Source: Arthrobacter sp. NicSoilC5 | Lineage (GTDB): Bacteria; Actinomycetota; Actinomycetes; Actinomycetales; Micrococcaceae | Reading direction: 5' to 3' | NCBI RefSeq assembly: GCF_019977395.1 | Contig: NZ_AP024660.1 | Location: 806,001 to 870,000, forward strand | DNA: 64,000 nt | Shown: one piece after another, positions 8,054 to 21,447 of the stretch | How positions within the stretch are numbered: position 1 is the stretch's first letter | How the letters are laid out: each line of letters opens with the position of its first letter | Program-made: the position numbers and the translations under genes | The notes under the pieces: generated by a model | What the model was told of the DNA's origin: nothing | Database searches by the model: none | The model's input: the letters and a program-made list of their open reading frames with translations, nothing else

Positions 8054-10131
8054 AGGACGTCCACGCCATCGAGCCGCAGCTGCACGGGGTCCAAGGTCCG
8101 CTTTGCAGCCACGGCTGCCCGGGTAACCCGCAGGACGCGGACGACGGCGGCAGCCTGGCCGTACGGGAAGAACAACAGGGTCCGGACGTCCTCGGCCGTG
8201 CGCCTGCCGGAGGGCGGTGCGGTGAGCAGCAGCGGCGCGGGGCCAGCCGTACGCACCGTGATGCCCGAGCCAGCCAGGTCTGCTTCCACCGCACCCGTGT
8301 AGTGTTCGACGGCGGCGCGCGGCCCTGTCACCGATGCGATGCGCACCGCCGGTGGAAGCTGGAGTTCCATCCGCAGGGACAGTTCACGGTGGGCGTAGCC
8401 GGCCGGATCCCACCGCAGCAGCGCCCCCGTGGCAGCGGTGTCCGTAGCCGTGACCACCACCAGTCCTTTGTCCGGGGCGGGACGCACCAGGGCGGCTGCG
8501 TTGAACCAGCGGCGCACGGTGTCCTCGCCCGCGCGGAGGGTTTCGCGGCGCAACAGGGAATCGCCGTCCAGCAGCAGTGCCGCGGCGTACCCGCCGTCTG
8601 CGACTGGTTCGGCCCCCACCGTTGCCACCACCAGGGCCTTGCCGGCCACTGTGGCCTTCACCTGGTCCCCCGAGGACGTGACGACCGTCGTCCCGGGAAA
8701 CGCGCGGCCAAGCTCTTCGGCGGTTCGCAGGACGCCGGTGGCCCCTTTTCGCAGCCGCCTGCCACCGCAGTGCGAGCACTTCCAGTCGGGGGCGGGGGTG
8801 GAACACCAGCGGCATTGGGGCAAAACGGAGGTGCCGGCCAAAGCCAGGGGCCCCTGGCAGTGCGCGCACCGGGCGGGTTCACGGCACGTCTCACACACAA
8901 GGGAAGGTGCATAGCCCGCCCTGGCGACCTGGACCAGGACGGGACCACGCTCCAGCCCCTCCTTGGCCGCCTGCCACGCGGCATGCGGCAGGCGGGCGAT
9001 GGTGGCCAACGGGTCCCGGCCCTGCTCGAAGCTGTCGGCAGTGCTGACGACGCGCGGAACCGACGCACGGACAGTGGACCGCCCGGCCTCCACGGGGACG
9101 GCCCAGCCGGCCTCCACCAGGCGCTGGACTTCGGTGCTGCGGGCGTGTCCGGCAAGGAGGCAGGACGTACCCTCCTGTTCTGCCCGCAGGAGCAGGACCT
9201 CCCGGGCATGGGCATACGGTGCGCGCTGCTCGATGTGGAGGTCGTCGCCGTCGTCCCAGCAGGCAACCAGCCCCAGGTCCCGCACCGGGGCGAAGGCCGC
9301 CGACCGCGTTCCGATTGCAATTTTGGCCCGGCCGGCCAGCAGGCGCAGGAAGTTCCGGTAGCGCGGCGTGGGACCGTCGTCGGCCGTGAGCCTGGCCACG
9401 GCCTCCTCCGGCACCAGGCCCTTCAGGGCATCCTCGACGCGGTCCAGGTCCCTGTAGTCGGGCACCACCAGGAGCGCGCCCCGGCCTGAGGCATAAGCGG
9501 CAGCTGCGGCCTGCGCCAGCAGGTCCGGCCAACCGGTGGGCCCGTACCCGTGCAGCGGATTGATAACGGCGCGGGGGGCGCCCCCTGCGGCCAGGTGCCT
9601 GAGGAAGGCAGCGCCGGTGCGGTACGGTGCCCACGATGAAACACCGGGGGCACCTGGCAGAGCGGGGACGCCTTCCGCTTCCCCGGTGTCCAGGGACGCA
9701 GGGTAGTCCTTCTCCAGCCTGGCAACCCGGGGCGGCACCGCAAGGCGGAGGACGTCGCTGACGGTGCCGGCATACCGTGCAGCAACGGCAGCAGCGAGGT
9801 CCTTGACGGCAGGCGTGAGGACCGGAACCGGCGACACCACTTTTGCCAGCGGCACCAGGGTGTGTCCGGCGTCGGACTCAGCGACCCGTTCAAGGAGGAA
9901 TCCGTTGAGGTCCTGGCCGTTGAACTTGACCTTGACCCTGACACCTGGCTGGGCTGCCTGGTCCAGCGCAGCCGGGACCGCATAGTCAAAAGGCCGGTCC
10001 AGATGGGGCAGCGAAGACTCAACAAGGACCCGGGCCACGGGAAGGTGCCCTGCCACGGCAACGCCAGTGGGCAGGGTGCGTGCCGGGAAGCCCTGCAGCA
10101 GGGACGGCTGCACGGAACTGTCAGCAACCAC
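8050..10131 (-). CDS. priA: Probable primosomal protein N' (PriA, helicase motifs degenerate)
   Basis: PriA restarts stalled replication forks. This 693-residue protein keeps the N-terminal DNA-binding domain (RPFDYAVP near 43) and eight zinc-binding cysteines in four CxxC pairs at about 410-460 (CETC, CAHC, CRWC, CSHC). The helicase core is eroded: where E. coli PriA has its P-loop this protein reads NPLHGYGPTGWPDL, with no GKT/S, and the DEEH box is replaced by WDDGDD. This is the pattern known for actinobacterial PriA, which probably loads the replisome without ATP-driven unwinding. It abuts the convergent glycosyltransferase. Confidence 0.93.
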   Translation of the reverse strand: MVADSSVQPSLLQGFPARTLPTGVAVAGHLPVARVLVESSLPHLDRPFDYAVPAALDQAAQPGVRVKVKFNGQDLNGFLLERVAESDAGHTLVPLAKVVSPVPVLTPAVKDLAAAVAARYAGTVSDVLRLAVPPRVARLEKDYPASLDTGEAEGVPALPGAPGVSSWAPYRTGAAFLRHLAAGGAPRAVINPLHGYGPTGWPDLLAQAAAAAYASGRGALLVVPDYRDLDRVEDALKGLVPEEAVARLTADDGPTPRYRNFLRLLAGRAKIAIGTRSAAFAPVRDLGLVACWDDGDDLHIEQRAPYAHAREVLLLRAEQEGTSCLLAGHARSTEVQRLVEAGWAVPVEAGRSTVRASVPRVVSTADSFEQGRDPLATIARLPHAAWQAAKEGLERGPVLVQVARAGYAPSLVCETCREPARCAHCQGPLALAGTSVLPQCRWCSTPAPDWKCSHCGGRRLRKGATGVLRTAEELGRAFPGTTVVTSSGDQVKATVAGKALVVATVGAEPVADGGYAAALLLDGDSLLRRETLRAGEDTVRRWFNAAALVRPAPDKGLVVVTATDTAATGALLRWDPAGYAHRELSLRMELQLPPAVRIASVTGPRAAVEHYTGAVEADLAGSGITVRTAGPAPLLLTAPPSGRRTAEDVRTLLFFPYGQAAAVVRVLRVTRAAVAAKRTLDPVQLRLDGVDVL

Positions 10132-10256
10132 TGCGGTTACCTCCGTTCAGCTGCCGGGTTGGACAGGGACAGCAAATCACGGGGCACTGACAGTGGGCTT
10201 CCAGCCTGCCCCGATGGGATTCCTGCCTGCGCCGTGGGACTGCAGCTGCAGCGCGG

Positions 10257-11492
10257 CTAGGCGTTGAAGAACGCCTTCAAATCATCCACCCGGTCAAGGC
10301 GTTCCCACGTGAAGTCGGGTTCGTCGCGGCCGAAGTGCCCGTGGGCAGCCGTCTTGGCGTAGATGGGCCGCTTCAGGTCGAGGGCGTCGATGATCGCCCT
10401 CGGACGGAGATCGAAGATTTCCGCGATGGCTTCGCTGATGCGGGCCGGGTCCACGGTCTCGGTGCCGAACGTCTCCACGTAGGTTCCCACGGGCCGGGCC
10501 TGGCCGATGGCGTAGGCGATCTGGATCTCGGCACGCTTCGCCAGTCCTGCGGCCACCACGTTCTTGGCGACCCAGCGCATGGCGTATGCAGCGGAGCGGT
10601 CCACCTTGGACGGGTCCTTGCCGGAGAAGGCGCCGCCGCCGTGGCGGGCCATGCCGCCGTACGTGTCGACGATGATCTTGCGGCCGGTGAGGCCGGCGTC
10701 TCCCACGGGGCCGCCGATAACGAACTCACCGGCAGGGTTGAGGATGTTCGCGGTGCGGGAAATGTCCAGGTTGGCGGCGGCGAGGACCGGCTCAATGACG
10801 ATGGCGGCGAGGTCGGCGCGCAGCTGCTCAAGGCTTGCACCCTCGGCGTGCTGGCTGGAGATCACCACAGTTTCAACGGATACCGGAACGTCTTTGTCGT
10901 AGCCCACGGTGACCTGGGTCTTGCCGTCCGGGCGGAGGTAGGCCAGCTGGCCCGTCTTCCGGACGTCGGTGAGGCGTTCGGAGAGCCGGTGGGCCAGCCA
11001 AATGGGCGTGGGCATGTAGGAAGGGGTCTCGTCGCTGGCGTACCCGAACATCAGGCCCTGGTCGCCCGCACCCTGGAGGTCATAATCGTCCTCCTGGCGG
11101 CCTTCGCGGGCTTCCAGAGAGTTGAAAACGCCGCCGGCGATGTCATTCGACTGTTGGCCGATGGATACGGACACGCCGCAGCGGGCACCGTCAAAACCGT
11201 TGGCTGAAGAGTCGTAGCCGATGCCGAGGATGGTCTCGCGGACGATCTGCGGGATTTCGACGTAGGCGTCGGTGGTGACTTCGCCCGCCACGTGCACCAG
11301 TCCGGTGGTCGCCATGGTTTCCACGGCTACACGGGATTCGGGGTCGGCGGCCAGGAGCGCGTCCAGGATGGCGTCGCTGATCTGGTCACAGATCTTGTCC
11401 GGGTGGCCTTCGGTGACCGACTCGGACGTGAAGAGCCGGAGCGCGGAGGGCGTGGCCCCATGGGACTGGGGAAGGTGCAGCGGTAAAGTCAC
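10257..11492 (-). CDS. metK: S-adenosylmethionine synthetase
   Basis: Makes S-adenosylmethionine from methionine and ATP; cytoplasmic, normally a tetramer. 411 residues, normal length plus a short N-terminal extension. Signatures visible: [21 protein letters not shown] near residue 24, the [12 protein letters not shown] hexapeptide region near 142, and the [19 protein letters not shown] phosphate loop. It starts at GTG after AAGGTAG. It lies downstream of coaBC on the same strand, the same order as in mycobacteria (dfp then metK). Confidence 0.97.
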   Translation of the reverse strand: MTLPLHLPQSHGATPSALRLFTSESVTEGHPDKICDQISDAILDALLAADPESRVAVETMATTGLVHVAGEVTTDAYVEIPQIVRETILGIGYDSSANGFDGARCGVSVSIGQQSNDIAGGVFNSLEAREGRQEDDYDLQGAGDQGLMFGYASDETPSYMPTPIWLAHRLSERLTDVRKTGQLAYLRPDGKTQVTVGYDKDVPVSVETVVISSQHAEGASLEQLRADLAAIVIEPVLAAANLDISRTANILNPAGEFVIGGPVGDAGLTGRKIIVDTYGGMARHGGGAFSGKDPSKVDRSAAYAMRWVAKNVVAAGLAKRAEIQIAYAIGQARPVGTYVETFGTETVDPARISEAIAEIFDLRPRAIIDALDLKRPIYAKTAAHGHFGRDEPDFTWERLDRVDDLKAFFNA

Positions 11493-11568
11493 TCAACTAC
11501 CTTACTGGTTGGAGCACGCCGGCCCCGCGGGAGATGTCTTCCCGCGAAGCAAACGTGGTGCGGAACAC

Positions 11569-12807
11569 TCAGGTCCGGGGTGAAACCCGGTTCAGTTCAA
11601 AGCTGATGCGGGTAATGATGGCCTCGGCAACCTCAGTCTTGGTTCCCGACGCTTCCTGTGGTTCGGAGCCGGAGCGGGAGAGGATGACCACGGAGTTTGA
11701 GTCCTGCCCGAAGACCTTGTCCGTCCCCACGTGGTTGACCACCAGCAGGTCGCAGCCCTTCCGCTGCAGTTTTGCCTCCGCATACTCCAGGACGTCGCCC
11801 TCGCTGTCCCCGGTTTCCGCGGCGAAGCCGACGATGAGTTGCCCGGCTGCCGACGCAGCGGCATTGCGCTGTTCCACGAGCTCCTGCAGGATGTCCGGGT
11901 TGCGGAGCAGGGTGATGACGGGATCTGCGGTATCGTCCCGCTTTTTGATCTTGGTGTCCGAGACATCGGCCGGGCGGAAGTCGGCCACGGCGGCGGACAT
12001 AATGACGACGTCGGAGTCCGCAGCGGCGTCCAGCGCAGCTTCCCGGAGCTGCAGGGCGGTCTCCACGCGGACCACCTCCACCCCGGCCGGGGGCGCAACG
12101 TCCATGTGGGCGGCCAGCAACCGCACGGTGGCGCCGGCGTTCCGGGCAGCGACCGCCAGGGCCACGCCCTGCTTGCCGGAAGAGCGGTTGCCCAGGAACC
12201 GTACGGGGTCCAGCGGTTCGCGGGTGCCGCCGGCGCTGATGGTTACGGTGCGGCCCGCAAGCGGCAGCTGGTAATCGGACTGTCCCTGGACCAGCGCCAT
12301 GGCTGCGTCGAAGATCACCTGCGGTTCCGGGAGCCTGCCCGGGCCCGAGTCTGCGCCGGTCAACCTTCCGGAGGCCGGCTCCAGGACGGCGGCGCCGCGG
12401 CCGCGGAGCGTTTCGACGTTGGCGCGGGTTGCCGCGTGCTGCCACATTTCGGTGTGCATCGCGGGTGCGAACAGCACGGGCCCGTGCGCCATCAGCAGCG
12501 TGTTGGTCAGCAGGTCCCCGGCCTGGCCGGTGGCAGCTTTTGCCAGGAGGTCCGCCGTGGCCGGTGCCACAACCACCAGGTCTGCCTCATGGCCCAGGCG
12601 GACATGGTTAACCAGGTGCACGTCATCGAAAACGCTGTTGCTGACCGGGTTTCCGGACAGCGCCTCCCAGGTGGCGGTGCCGATGAAGCGGGTGGACGCC
12701 TCCGTGGGAATCACGGTGACGTCATGGCCGGCTTCAGTAAAAAGCCGGAGGAGCGATGCCACCTTATAGGCGGCAATCCCTCCCCCGACTCCGAGGACTA
12801 TGCGCAC
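11569..12807 (-). CDS. coaBC: Bifunctional phosphopantothenoylcysteine decarboxylase / phosphopantothenate-cysteine ligase
   Basis: Carries out two coenzyme A steps: CoaB joins cysteine to 4'-phosphopantothenate and CoaC decarboxylates the product. 412 residues. The N-terminal flavoprotein CoaC domain (VLGVGGGIAAYK at 4-15, PAMHTEMW near 137) is followed by the CTP-dependent CoaB domain (SAGGTREPLDPVRFLGNRSSGKQG near 190, then SAAVADFRP). The GTG start has GGAGG four bases upstream. It follows rpoZ by 38 bases. Confidence 0.96.
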   Translation of the reverse strand: MRIVLGVGGGIAAYKVASLLRLFTEAGHDVTVIPTEASTRFIGTATWEALSGNPVSNSVFDDVHLVNHVRLGHEADLVVVAPATADLLAKAATGQAGDLLTNTLLMAHGPVLFAPAMHTEMWQHAATRANVETLRGRGAAVLEPASGRLTGADSGPGRLPEPQVIFDAAMALVQGQSDYQLPLAGRTVTISAGGTREPLDPVRFLGNRSSGKQGVALAVAARNAGATVRLLAAHMDVAPPAGVEVVRVETALQLREAALDAAADSDVVIMSAAVADFRPADVSDTKIKKRDDTADPVITLLRNPDILQELVEQRNAAASAAGQLIVGFAAETGDSEGDVLEYAEAKLQRKGCDLLVVNHVGTDKVFGQDSNSVVILSRSGSEPQEASGTKTEVAEAIITRISFELNRVSPRT

Positions 12808-12845
12808 GTGACCTCCGTCAACAGCAAGTCAGTTCAGCGGCAGGA

Positions 12846-13106
12846 TTACTCTGCGGCTTCGATCGGCGTGGAAACCAGCTTGCCTTCGTTGATCTCGCGC
12901 AGTGCGATCGAGAGCGACTTTTCGTTCAACTTGGTGTCGACCAGGGGGCCGACGTATTCGAACAGGCCCTCGTGCAGCTGGGCGTAATAAGCGTTGATCT
13001 GACGAGCGCGCTTAGCACCGAAGATCACCAGGCCGTACTTGGAATCAGCTACCTTCAGCAGATCGTCGATCGGCGGGTTGATGATGCCTTCAAGGTTCGT
13101 GGACAC
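12846..13106 (-). CDS. rpoZ: RNA polymerase omega subunit
   Basis: The omega subunit helps assemble and stabilise RNA polymerase by clamping the beta' C-terminus. 86 residues, typical for actinobacteria. Conserved elements are [28 protein letters not shown] near the N-terminus and the [10 protein letters not shown] helix near the C-terminus. The GTG start follows GGAG. It lies 15 bases after gmk, the conserved actinobacterial pair. Confidence 0.96.
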   Translation of the reverse strand: MSTNLEGIINPPIDDLLKVADSKYGLVIFGAKRARQINAYYAQLHEGLFEYVGPLVDTKLNEKSLSIALREINEGKLVSTPIEAAE

Positions 13107-13121
13107 GAATTCTCCAAATTC

Positions 13122-13715
13122 CTAGCGGGCTGACGGTTCCGGCAGGTGTGGATGCGGTGTCAGCCCCATGAGTGAAACAAGCTCGTCCGCTGCCCGGCGG
13201 ACGTCGTCATTGATGACGGTATGGTCGAACTCCGGTTCAGCAGCAAGTTCCAGTTTAGCGGTTTCCAGGCGCCGCTGCTGTTCTTCGGGAGTTTCGGTGC
13301 CGCGGCCCACCAGCCGGCGCACCATCTCGTCCCAGGTGGGCGGGGCCAGGAAGACGAACTGGGCGTCCGGAACGGCTGCCTTGACCTGGCGTGCACCCTG
13401 CAGATCGATCTCCAGCAGCACGGACCGGCCTTCCGCGATGGCCGCATTCACGGTGCTCTTGAGGGTGCCGTAGGTGTTCTGGCCGTGCACAACAGCCCAC
13501 TCCAGGAGTTCACCCTCGGCAATGAGCTGCTCGAACTCCTCCTTGCTCTTGAAGAAGTAGTGGACACCGTCCACCTCGCCCGGCCGGGGCGCCCGGGTGG
13601 TGGCTGAGACGGAAAGCCAAACCTCCGGATAATTGTCCCGGATATAGGTGGACACGGTGCCTTTGCCAACAGCCGTCGGACCTGCGAGGACTGTCAGTCC
13701 AGGTTTCTTGCTCAC
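13122..13715 (-). CDS. gmk: Guanylate kinase
   Basis: Phosphorylates GMP to GDP with ATP. 197 residues. The P-loop is GPTAVGKGT at about 12-20; the GMP-binding segment [19 protein letters not shown] follows at about 37-55, and the catalytic-lid region near 140 has [17 protein letters not shown]. Starts at GTG with AAGGA upstream. It follows mihF by 44 bases, as in Mycobacterium. Confidence 0.96.
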   Translation of the reverse strand: MSKKPGLTVLAGPTAVGKGTVSTYIRDNYPEVWLSVSATTRAPRPGEVDGVHYFFKSKEEFEQLIAEGELLEWAVVHGQNTYGTLKSTVNAAIAEGRSVLLEIDLQGARQVKAAVPDAQFVFLAPPTWDEMVRRLVGRGTETPEEQQRRLETAKLELAAEPEFDHTVINDDVRRAADELVSLMGLTPHPHLPEPSAR

Positions 13716-13759
13716 GTATTCCTTTTGCCACGGTTGGGGAAGGGCAGGCGCCGCCTGCC

Positions 13760-14077
13760 TCAGTGCTCGTCTATAAAATCTACCAGCGCCCGGCGCTGGT
13801 GGACGCCCAGGCCCCGGACCCTGCGGGACGCTGCGATCCCCAGCTGCTGCATGATGGCTGCGGCACGCACCTTTCCGATGCCGGGCAGCGCTTCGAGCAG
13901 TTCAGAAACCCGCATGCGGGCCAGGGCGTCGTCCTCCAGCGCGGAGCTGATGATGTCCGCCGCCGACCTGTCGCCATTCCGGAGGCTTTCCTTGGCGGCG
14001 GCACGGGTTGCCCTGGCTGCTGCCGCCTTGCCCAGGGCGTCGGCCCGTTCAGACGCAGATAGAGGTCGCAGGACCAT
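13760..14077 (-). CDS. mihF: Actinobacterial integration host factor (mIHF)
   Basis: Small nucleoid-associated DNA-bending protein essential in mycobacteria and unrelated in sequence to E. coli IHF. With the ATG at 14077 it has 105 residues: a basic helix ([20 protein letters not shown]) and a helix-hairpin-helix-like DNA-binding segment ([19 protein letters not shown] then SRRVRGLG). An in-frame ATG at 14107 would add ten residues; 14077 is preferred because GGGGGTG precedes it and family members start there. A good promoter lies upstream at 14138-14166. Confidence 0.92.
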   Translation of the reverse strand: MVLRPLSASERADALGKAAAARATRAAAKESLRNGDRSAADIISSALEDDALARMRVSELLEALPGIGKVRAAAIMQQLGIAASRRVRGLGVHQRRALVDFIDEH

Positions 14078-14137
14078 CACGGACACCCCCGAAGTCGGCG
14101 GATTCATCCAAGGGCGGCCGCCCTTGGACCTGTCCTG

Positions 14138-14166
14138 AAACTACCCTCTGGTGCAGCCTGAATCAA
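14138..14166 (-). promoter_or_regulatory. Candidate sigma-A promoter for mihF-gmk-rpoZ-coaBC-metK
   Basis: Read on minus, TTGATT (14161-14166) and TAGTTT (14138-14143) are separated by exactly 17 bases, a good match to a housekeeping promoter. Transcription would start near 14131, giving a leader of about 54 bases to the preferred mihF ATG. No mapped start site; assignment is by motif only. Confidence 0.5.
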
Positions 14167-14187
14167 TGCATCCGGACAATTGCAGGC

Positions 14188-15040
14188 CTATTCGCCCCGC
14201 AGTCCGTCCAGCGTCCGCAGCGCGGCCTCGCGCAGGCCCCGGGTTTCCGGTCCCGCCGACAGGATGTCGCGGCTGGACGTTCCCAGGACCAGCGGGTATG
14301 CAGCGCCGAAGGTGGCCCGCAGGTCAGCCGGTGTTGCCCCCTGGGCCCCGAGGCCAGGCGCCAGGATGGGGCCGCGGACCGCAGCAAGGTCCAGTCCCAG
14401 GTCTTCCAGGGCGCCGCCGACCGTAGCGCCGACCACCAGGCCAACGGAACCGAGACTTCCGGGATACCGGGAGTTCTCCGCTGCCGCGGACTCCGTGATC
14501 CTGCGGGCCACGGAATCCTTTCCGCCCACGTGCTGGACGGAAGCGCCCTCGGGGTTGGACGTCAGTGCCAGCACGAATACGCCCCGCCCGGTTTCCGCCG
14601 CGAGGTCCAGCGCGGGGCGAAGGGACTCGAAGCCGAGGTAGGGGCTCAGCGTGACGGAGTCCGCCGCGAGCGGAGACTCGTCGCGCAGCCACGCGTCCGC
14701 ATAGGCGGCCATGGTGGATCCGATGTCGCCGCGCTTGGCGTCGGCGATGCTGAGCACGGATTCGTCCCGGGCCGTGGCCAGGACCTCCTCCAGAACCGCC
14801 ATGCCGGCAGAACCGTGGCGTTCGTAAAGTGCCACCTGGGGCTTCACGGCGGCAGCGAGCGAAGCCACTGCCTCCAGGACCGTCAGCGAGAACCGCCGAA
14901 GCCCCGCGGCGTCGTCGTCCAGTCCCCAGCTCTTCAGCAGCGCCGGGTGGGGATCAATGCCAACGCAAAGGGGACCACGGGCGGCCATGGCCGCGCCGAG
15001 CCGGGAGCCAAAGGACTCCCGGCCGGCAGTGGCTGCCTGC

Positions 15041-15048
<8 letters not shown>
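14188..15048 (-). CDS. pyrF: Orotidine 5'-phosphate decarboxylase
   Basis: Last step of UMP synthesis: decarboxylates OMP. 286 residues, the size of the type 2 subfamily common in actinobacteria. The signature [19 protein letters not shown], with the catalytic Lys, lies near residue 97, and [14 protein letters not shown] near 29. The ATG at 15048 overlaps the end of carB by eight bases, indicating coupled translation. It is the last gene of the pyr operon here. Confidence 0.96.
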
Positions 15049-18354
<3,306 letters not shown>

Positions 18355-18355
<1 letters not shown>

Positions 18356-19584
18356 TACTTCTTGTCCTCAGTCTTGTTGTCGGTGGCGGTCTTGGTGTCA
18401 GCGTTCTTGGCGTCGCCCATGAGGTCGATGAACCGGTCGAACAGGTAGGCGGCGTCGTGCGGGCCGGCCGCAGCCTCGGGGTGGTACTGGACGGAGAAGG
18501 CCGGGATGTCCAGGCAGGCGAGGCCTTCCACGACGTCGTCGTTCAGGCTGATGTGGCTGACTTCCACCCGGCCGTAGCGTGCCTCCGGAGCCTGGGTGGC
18601 GCCGTCGAGCGGGGCGTCCACGGCGAAGCCGTGGTTCTGGGAGGTTATTTCCACCTTGCCGGTGCGGCGGTCCATCACGGGCTGGTTGATGCCGCGGTGG
18701 CCGTAGCGGAGCTTGTAGGTGCCGAAGCCCAGGGCACGGCCCAGGATCTGGTTGCCGAAGCAGATGCCGAAGTAGGGCAGCTTCTCATCCAGGACGGAGC
18801 GCAGGAGCTTCACCTGGGCGTCGGCGGTGGCGGGGTCGCCCGGGCCGTTGGACATGAAGAAGCCGTCCGGGTTGACGGCATTGACGTCCTCCAGGGTGGC
18901 GGTGGCAGGCAGTACGTGGACGCGGACGCCGCGCTCGGCGAACCGTACCGGGGTCATGGCCTTGATGCCGAGGTCGATCGCCGCGATGCTGAAGCGGGGT
19001 TCGCCCTCCCAGCCGTGGTCCTTCGGTTCCACCACGTAGGCTTCGTCGACGCTGACTTCCTCGGCCAGGCGCGAACCCTCCATGGGGGCGCTGGCCAGGA
19101 CGGCGTCGAGCAGCTCCTTGTCGGTGCCCTGCGCCGCCTCGCCGGAGAAGATGCCGGCGCGCATGGTCTTGTGCTCACGCAGGTGCCGGGTGATGGCGCG
19201 GGTGTCCACACCCTGGATGCCGACGATGCCCTGGGCCACCAGTTCCTCATCCAGCGACCGCTCGGAACGCCAGTTGGAGGGCCGGCGCGCTGCGTCGCGG
19301 ACAATGTAGCCGGCCACCCAGATGCGCCGGGACTCGGCGTCGTCATCATTCACGCCGGTGTTGCCGATGTGCGGGGCGGTCTGCACCACCAGCTGGCGGG
19401 CGTACGAGGGATCGGTGATGGTTTCCTGGTAACCGGTCATGCCGGTCGCGAAGACGGCCTCGCCCAGGGCGGTGCCGGTGGCGCCGTAGCTGGTGCCGCG
19501 GAAGATGCGTCCGTCTTCGAGAACCAGCGCAGCCGGGGCCGATACAGGAGCGGAGGTGGTTGCTGTCAATGTATTCGCTTTCAC
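18355..19584 (-). CDS. carA: Carbamoyl phosphate synthase, small (glutaminase) subunit
   Basis: Class I glutamine amidotransferase that hydrolyses glutamine and channels ammonia to CarB. About 409 residues from the GTG at 19584. The catalytic Cys is in [10 protein letters not shown] (many bacteria have GICLGHQ) and the His-Glu pair is in [14 protein letters not shown] precedes the nucleophile. The start is uncertain: an in-frame GTG at 19608 would overlap the upstream gene and lacks a Shine-Dalgarno, while 19584 is preceded by GGAAAG; a TTG at 19569 is also possible. Confidence 0.95.
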
Positions 19585-19588
19585 TGTC

Positions 19589-20107
19589 TTACTTTCCACT
19601 GGTGGCACCAGCCGCGGGGGCTGACGAAATCAAATCCTGAAGGGCCTGGTACAGCACGTCCTTGTCCGCGGCGCGGCGGGTTCGGAAGCCGGTGTCCAGG
19701 TCATGCGTGCCGTGCGTCCATCCGAGCACCACGAGGCCGTCCTTTTCCACGAACTTCCCGGCCATGCCGCTGTCCTGCCGGACTTCCGTGAGGGAGGCGG
19801 CGGGGATGTACAGGGCAGGGGCACCGGATCGCTCATAGAGGACGCCGTGCGGGTAGACCTCGAGGGTGGCGTTGGTGCGGATGCCGAGCCCGTGCACGGC
19901 GATCCGGTCAAGCCAGTCACCGGCCGTTGTGGTGGCCACGTACTGCCCCTCGGCAGCGGCGGTGGGCTGGCCCGGCGCGGCGGGCACCTGAGGCAGTTGT
20001 CCGACGTCGGACTGGCGCTTCAGGCGGTTGCGCCACCCCACTGCGAGGAGGACAAACACGACGGCGACCACCGCCAGCATGGCAAGGCCGGGAAGGATCT
20101 TGTCCAT
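19589..20107 (-). CDS. Membrane-anchored PH-like domain protein of the pyr operon
   Basis: 172 residues. One N-terminal membrane helix (about 4-23, [20 protein letters not shown]), then a basic stretch and a soluble domain of about 130 residues with alternating strands ([47 protein letters not shown]), consistent with a bacterial PH-like fold. Function is unknown. It sits exactly between pyrC and carA, with a TGATG overlap with pyrC; M. tuberculosis has a predicted membrane protein (Rv1382) at the same place, so position is conserved even though its role is not established. Confidence 0.82.
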   Translation of the reverse strand: MDKILPGLAMLAVVAVVFVLLAVGWRNRLKRQSDVGQLPQVPAAPGQPTAAAEGQYVATTTAGDWLDRIAVHGLGIRTNATLEVYPHGVLYERSGAPALYIPAASLTEVRQDSGMAGKFVEKDGLVVLGWTHGTHDLDTGFRTRRAADKDVLYQALQDLISSAPAAGATSGK

Positions 20108-21447
20108 CAGGCAGCGCCTGCAGGGGTTGCGGCGGCATCCGGGTGGGGCGTGTTGAGCGCGCCGTCGAGGACGGTGGCGTGCCCCTTGAAGAAGGTTGCC
20201 ACCACCTTGCCCGGAAGCTCCCTGCCCTTGAAGGGCGAGTTGCGGCCCATGGTGGCCATCTGGAACGGGTCCACCGTCCAGCGCGCGGCCGGATCCACCA
20301 GGATGAGGTTGGCGGGTTCCCCGGCTTCGATGGGCCTGCCCTGGTCGCTCAACCGGCCGATCTTCGCAGCCGCGGTGGAGGTGACCCGTGCGAAGTCCGC
20401 CCACGTCATCAGGCCGGTCTCGATCATGGCGTGCTGGACGACGGACAGGGCCGTTTCCAGTCCGGTCATGCCCATGGCGGCCTGCGCCCACTCGCATTCT
20501 TTGTGCTCGCTGGGATGCGGTGCGTGGTCGGTACCCACAACGTCGATCGTGCCGTCTGCCAGGCCTGCGCGCAATGCCTGGACGTCGGCGTCGGTGCGCA
20601 GCGGCGGGTTGACCTTGAAGACGGGGTCGTAGCTGCGGACCAGGTCGTCGGTCAGCAGCAGGTGGTGCGGGGTGACCTCAGCCGTGACGTCGATGCCGCG
20701 TTCCTTGGCCCAGCGGATGATTTCCACCGAGCCTGCCGTGGACACGTGGCACACGTGCAGGCGGGAACCGACGTGCTGGGCAAGGAGGACATCGCGGGCG
20801 ATGATGCTTTCCTCGGCGACGGCTGGCCAGCCGGTGAGGCCGAGGACGGCGGAGACGTCGCCCTCGTTCATCTGGGCCCCGGCGGTCAGGCGGGGTTCCT
20901 GCGCGTGCTGGGCCACCACGCCGTCGAACGCTTTGACGTATTCCAGCGCGCGGCGCATCAGCACGGGGTCGTGGACGCAGATGCCGTCGTCGGAGAACAT
21001 GCGCACCCGGGCGCGGGAATCGGCCATGGCGCCCAGTTCAGCCAGCTGCTCCCCCGCCAGGCCAACGGTGACGGCGCCCACCGGGCGCACGTCCACCCAT
21101 CCGGCGGCGCGGCCCAGCGTGTAGACCTGTTCCACGACGCCCGCGGTGTCGGCGACGGGCGTGCTGTTGGCCATCGCGTGAACCGCGGTGTAACCGCCCA
21201 GCGCCGCGGCACGCGTTCCGGTTTCCACGGTTTCGGCATCTTCACGGCCGGGTTCGCGGAGGTGCGTGTGGACGTCAACCATGCCGGGCAGGGCCACCAG
21301 GCCGGCGGCGTCGATGACGGTGGCACCGTCAGCGGAGAGCCCGTGGCCGATCTCGGCGATGATGCCGTCGCGGACCAGCAGGTCCGTGGGGTCGCCGCCC
21401 AGGATGGCGGCGCCCTGGATGAGGTACGTTCCGGTGTTGCCTGCCAT
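20107..21447 (-). CDS. pyrC: Dihydroorotase
   Basis: Zinc amidohydrolase that cyclises N-carbamoyl-aspartate to dihydroorotate. 446 residues, the class I size. Metal-binding HxH is in DVHTHLREPG near residue 59, and further metal ligands in VCHVSTAG and TAEVTPHHLLL; DHAPH near 305 is the catalytic Asp region. It overlaps pyrB and the PH-like gene by one base each, so translation is coupled. Confidence 0.97.
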   Translation of the reverse strand: MAGNTGTYLIQGAAILGGDPTDLLVRDGIIAEIGHGLSADGATVIDAAGLVALPGMVDVHTHLREPGREDAETVETGTRAAALGGYTAVHAMANSTPVADTAGVVEQVYTLGRAAGWVDVRPVGAVTVGLAGEQLAELGAMADSRARVRMFSDDGICVHDPVLMRRALEYVKAFDGVVAQHAQEPRLTAGAQMNEGDVSAVLGLTGWPAVAEESIIARDVLLAQHVGSRLHVCHVSTAGSVEIIRWAKERGIDVTAEVTPHHLLLTDDLVRSYDPVFKVNPPLRTDADVQALRAGLADGTIDVVGTDHAPHPSEHKECEWAQAAMGMTGLETALSVVQHAMIETGLMTWADFARVTSTAAAKIGRLSDQGRPIEAGEPANLILVDPAARWTVDPFQMATMGRNSPFKGRELPGKVVATFFKGHATVLDGALNTPHPDAAATPAGAA

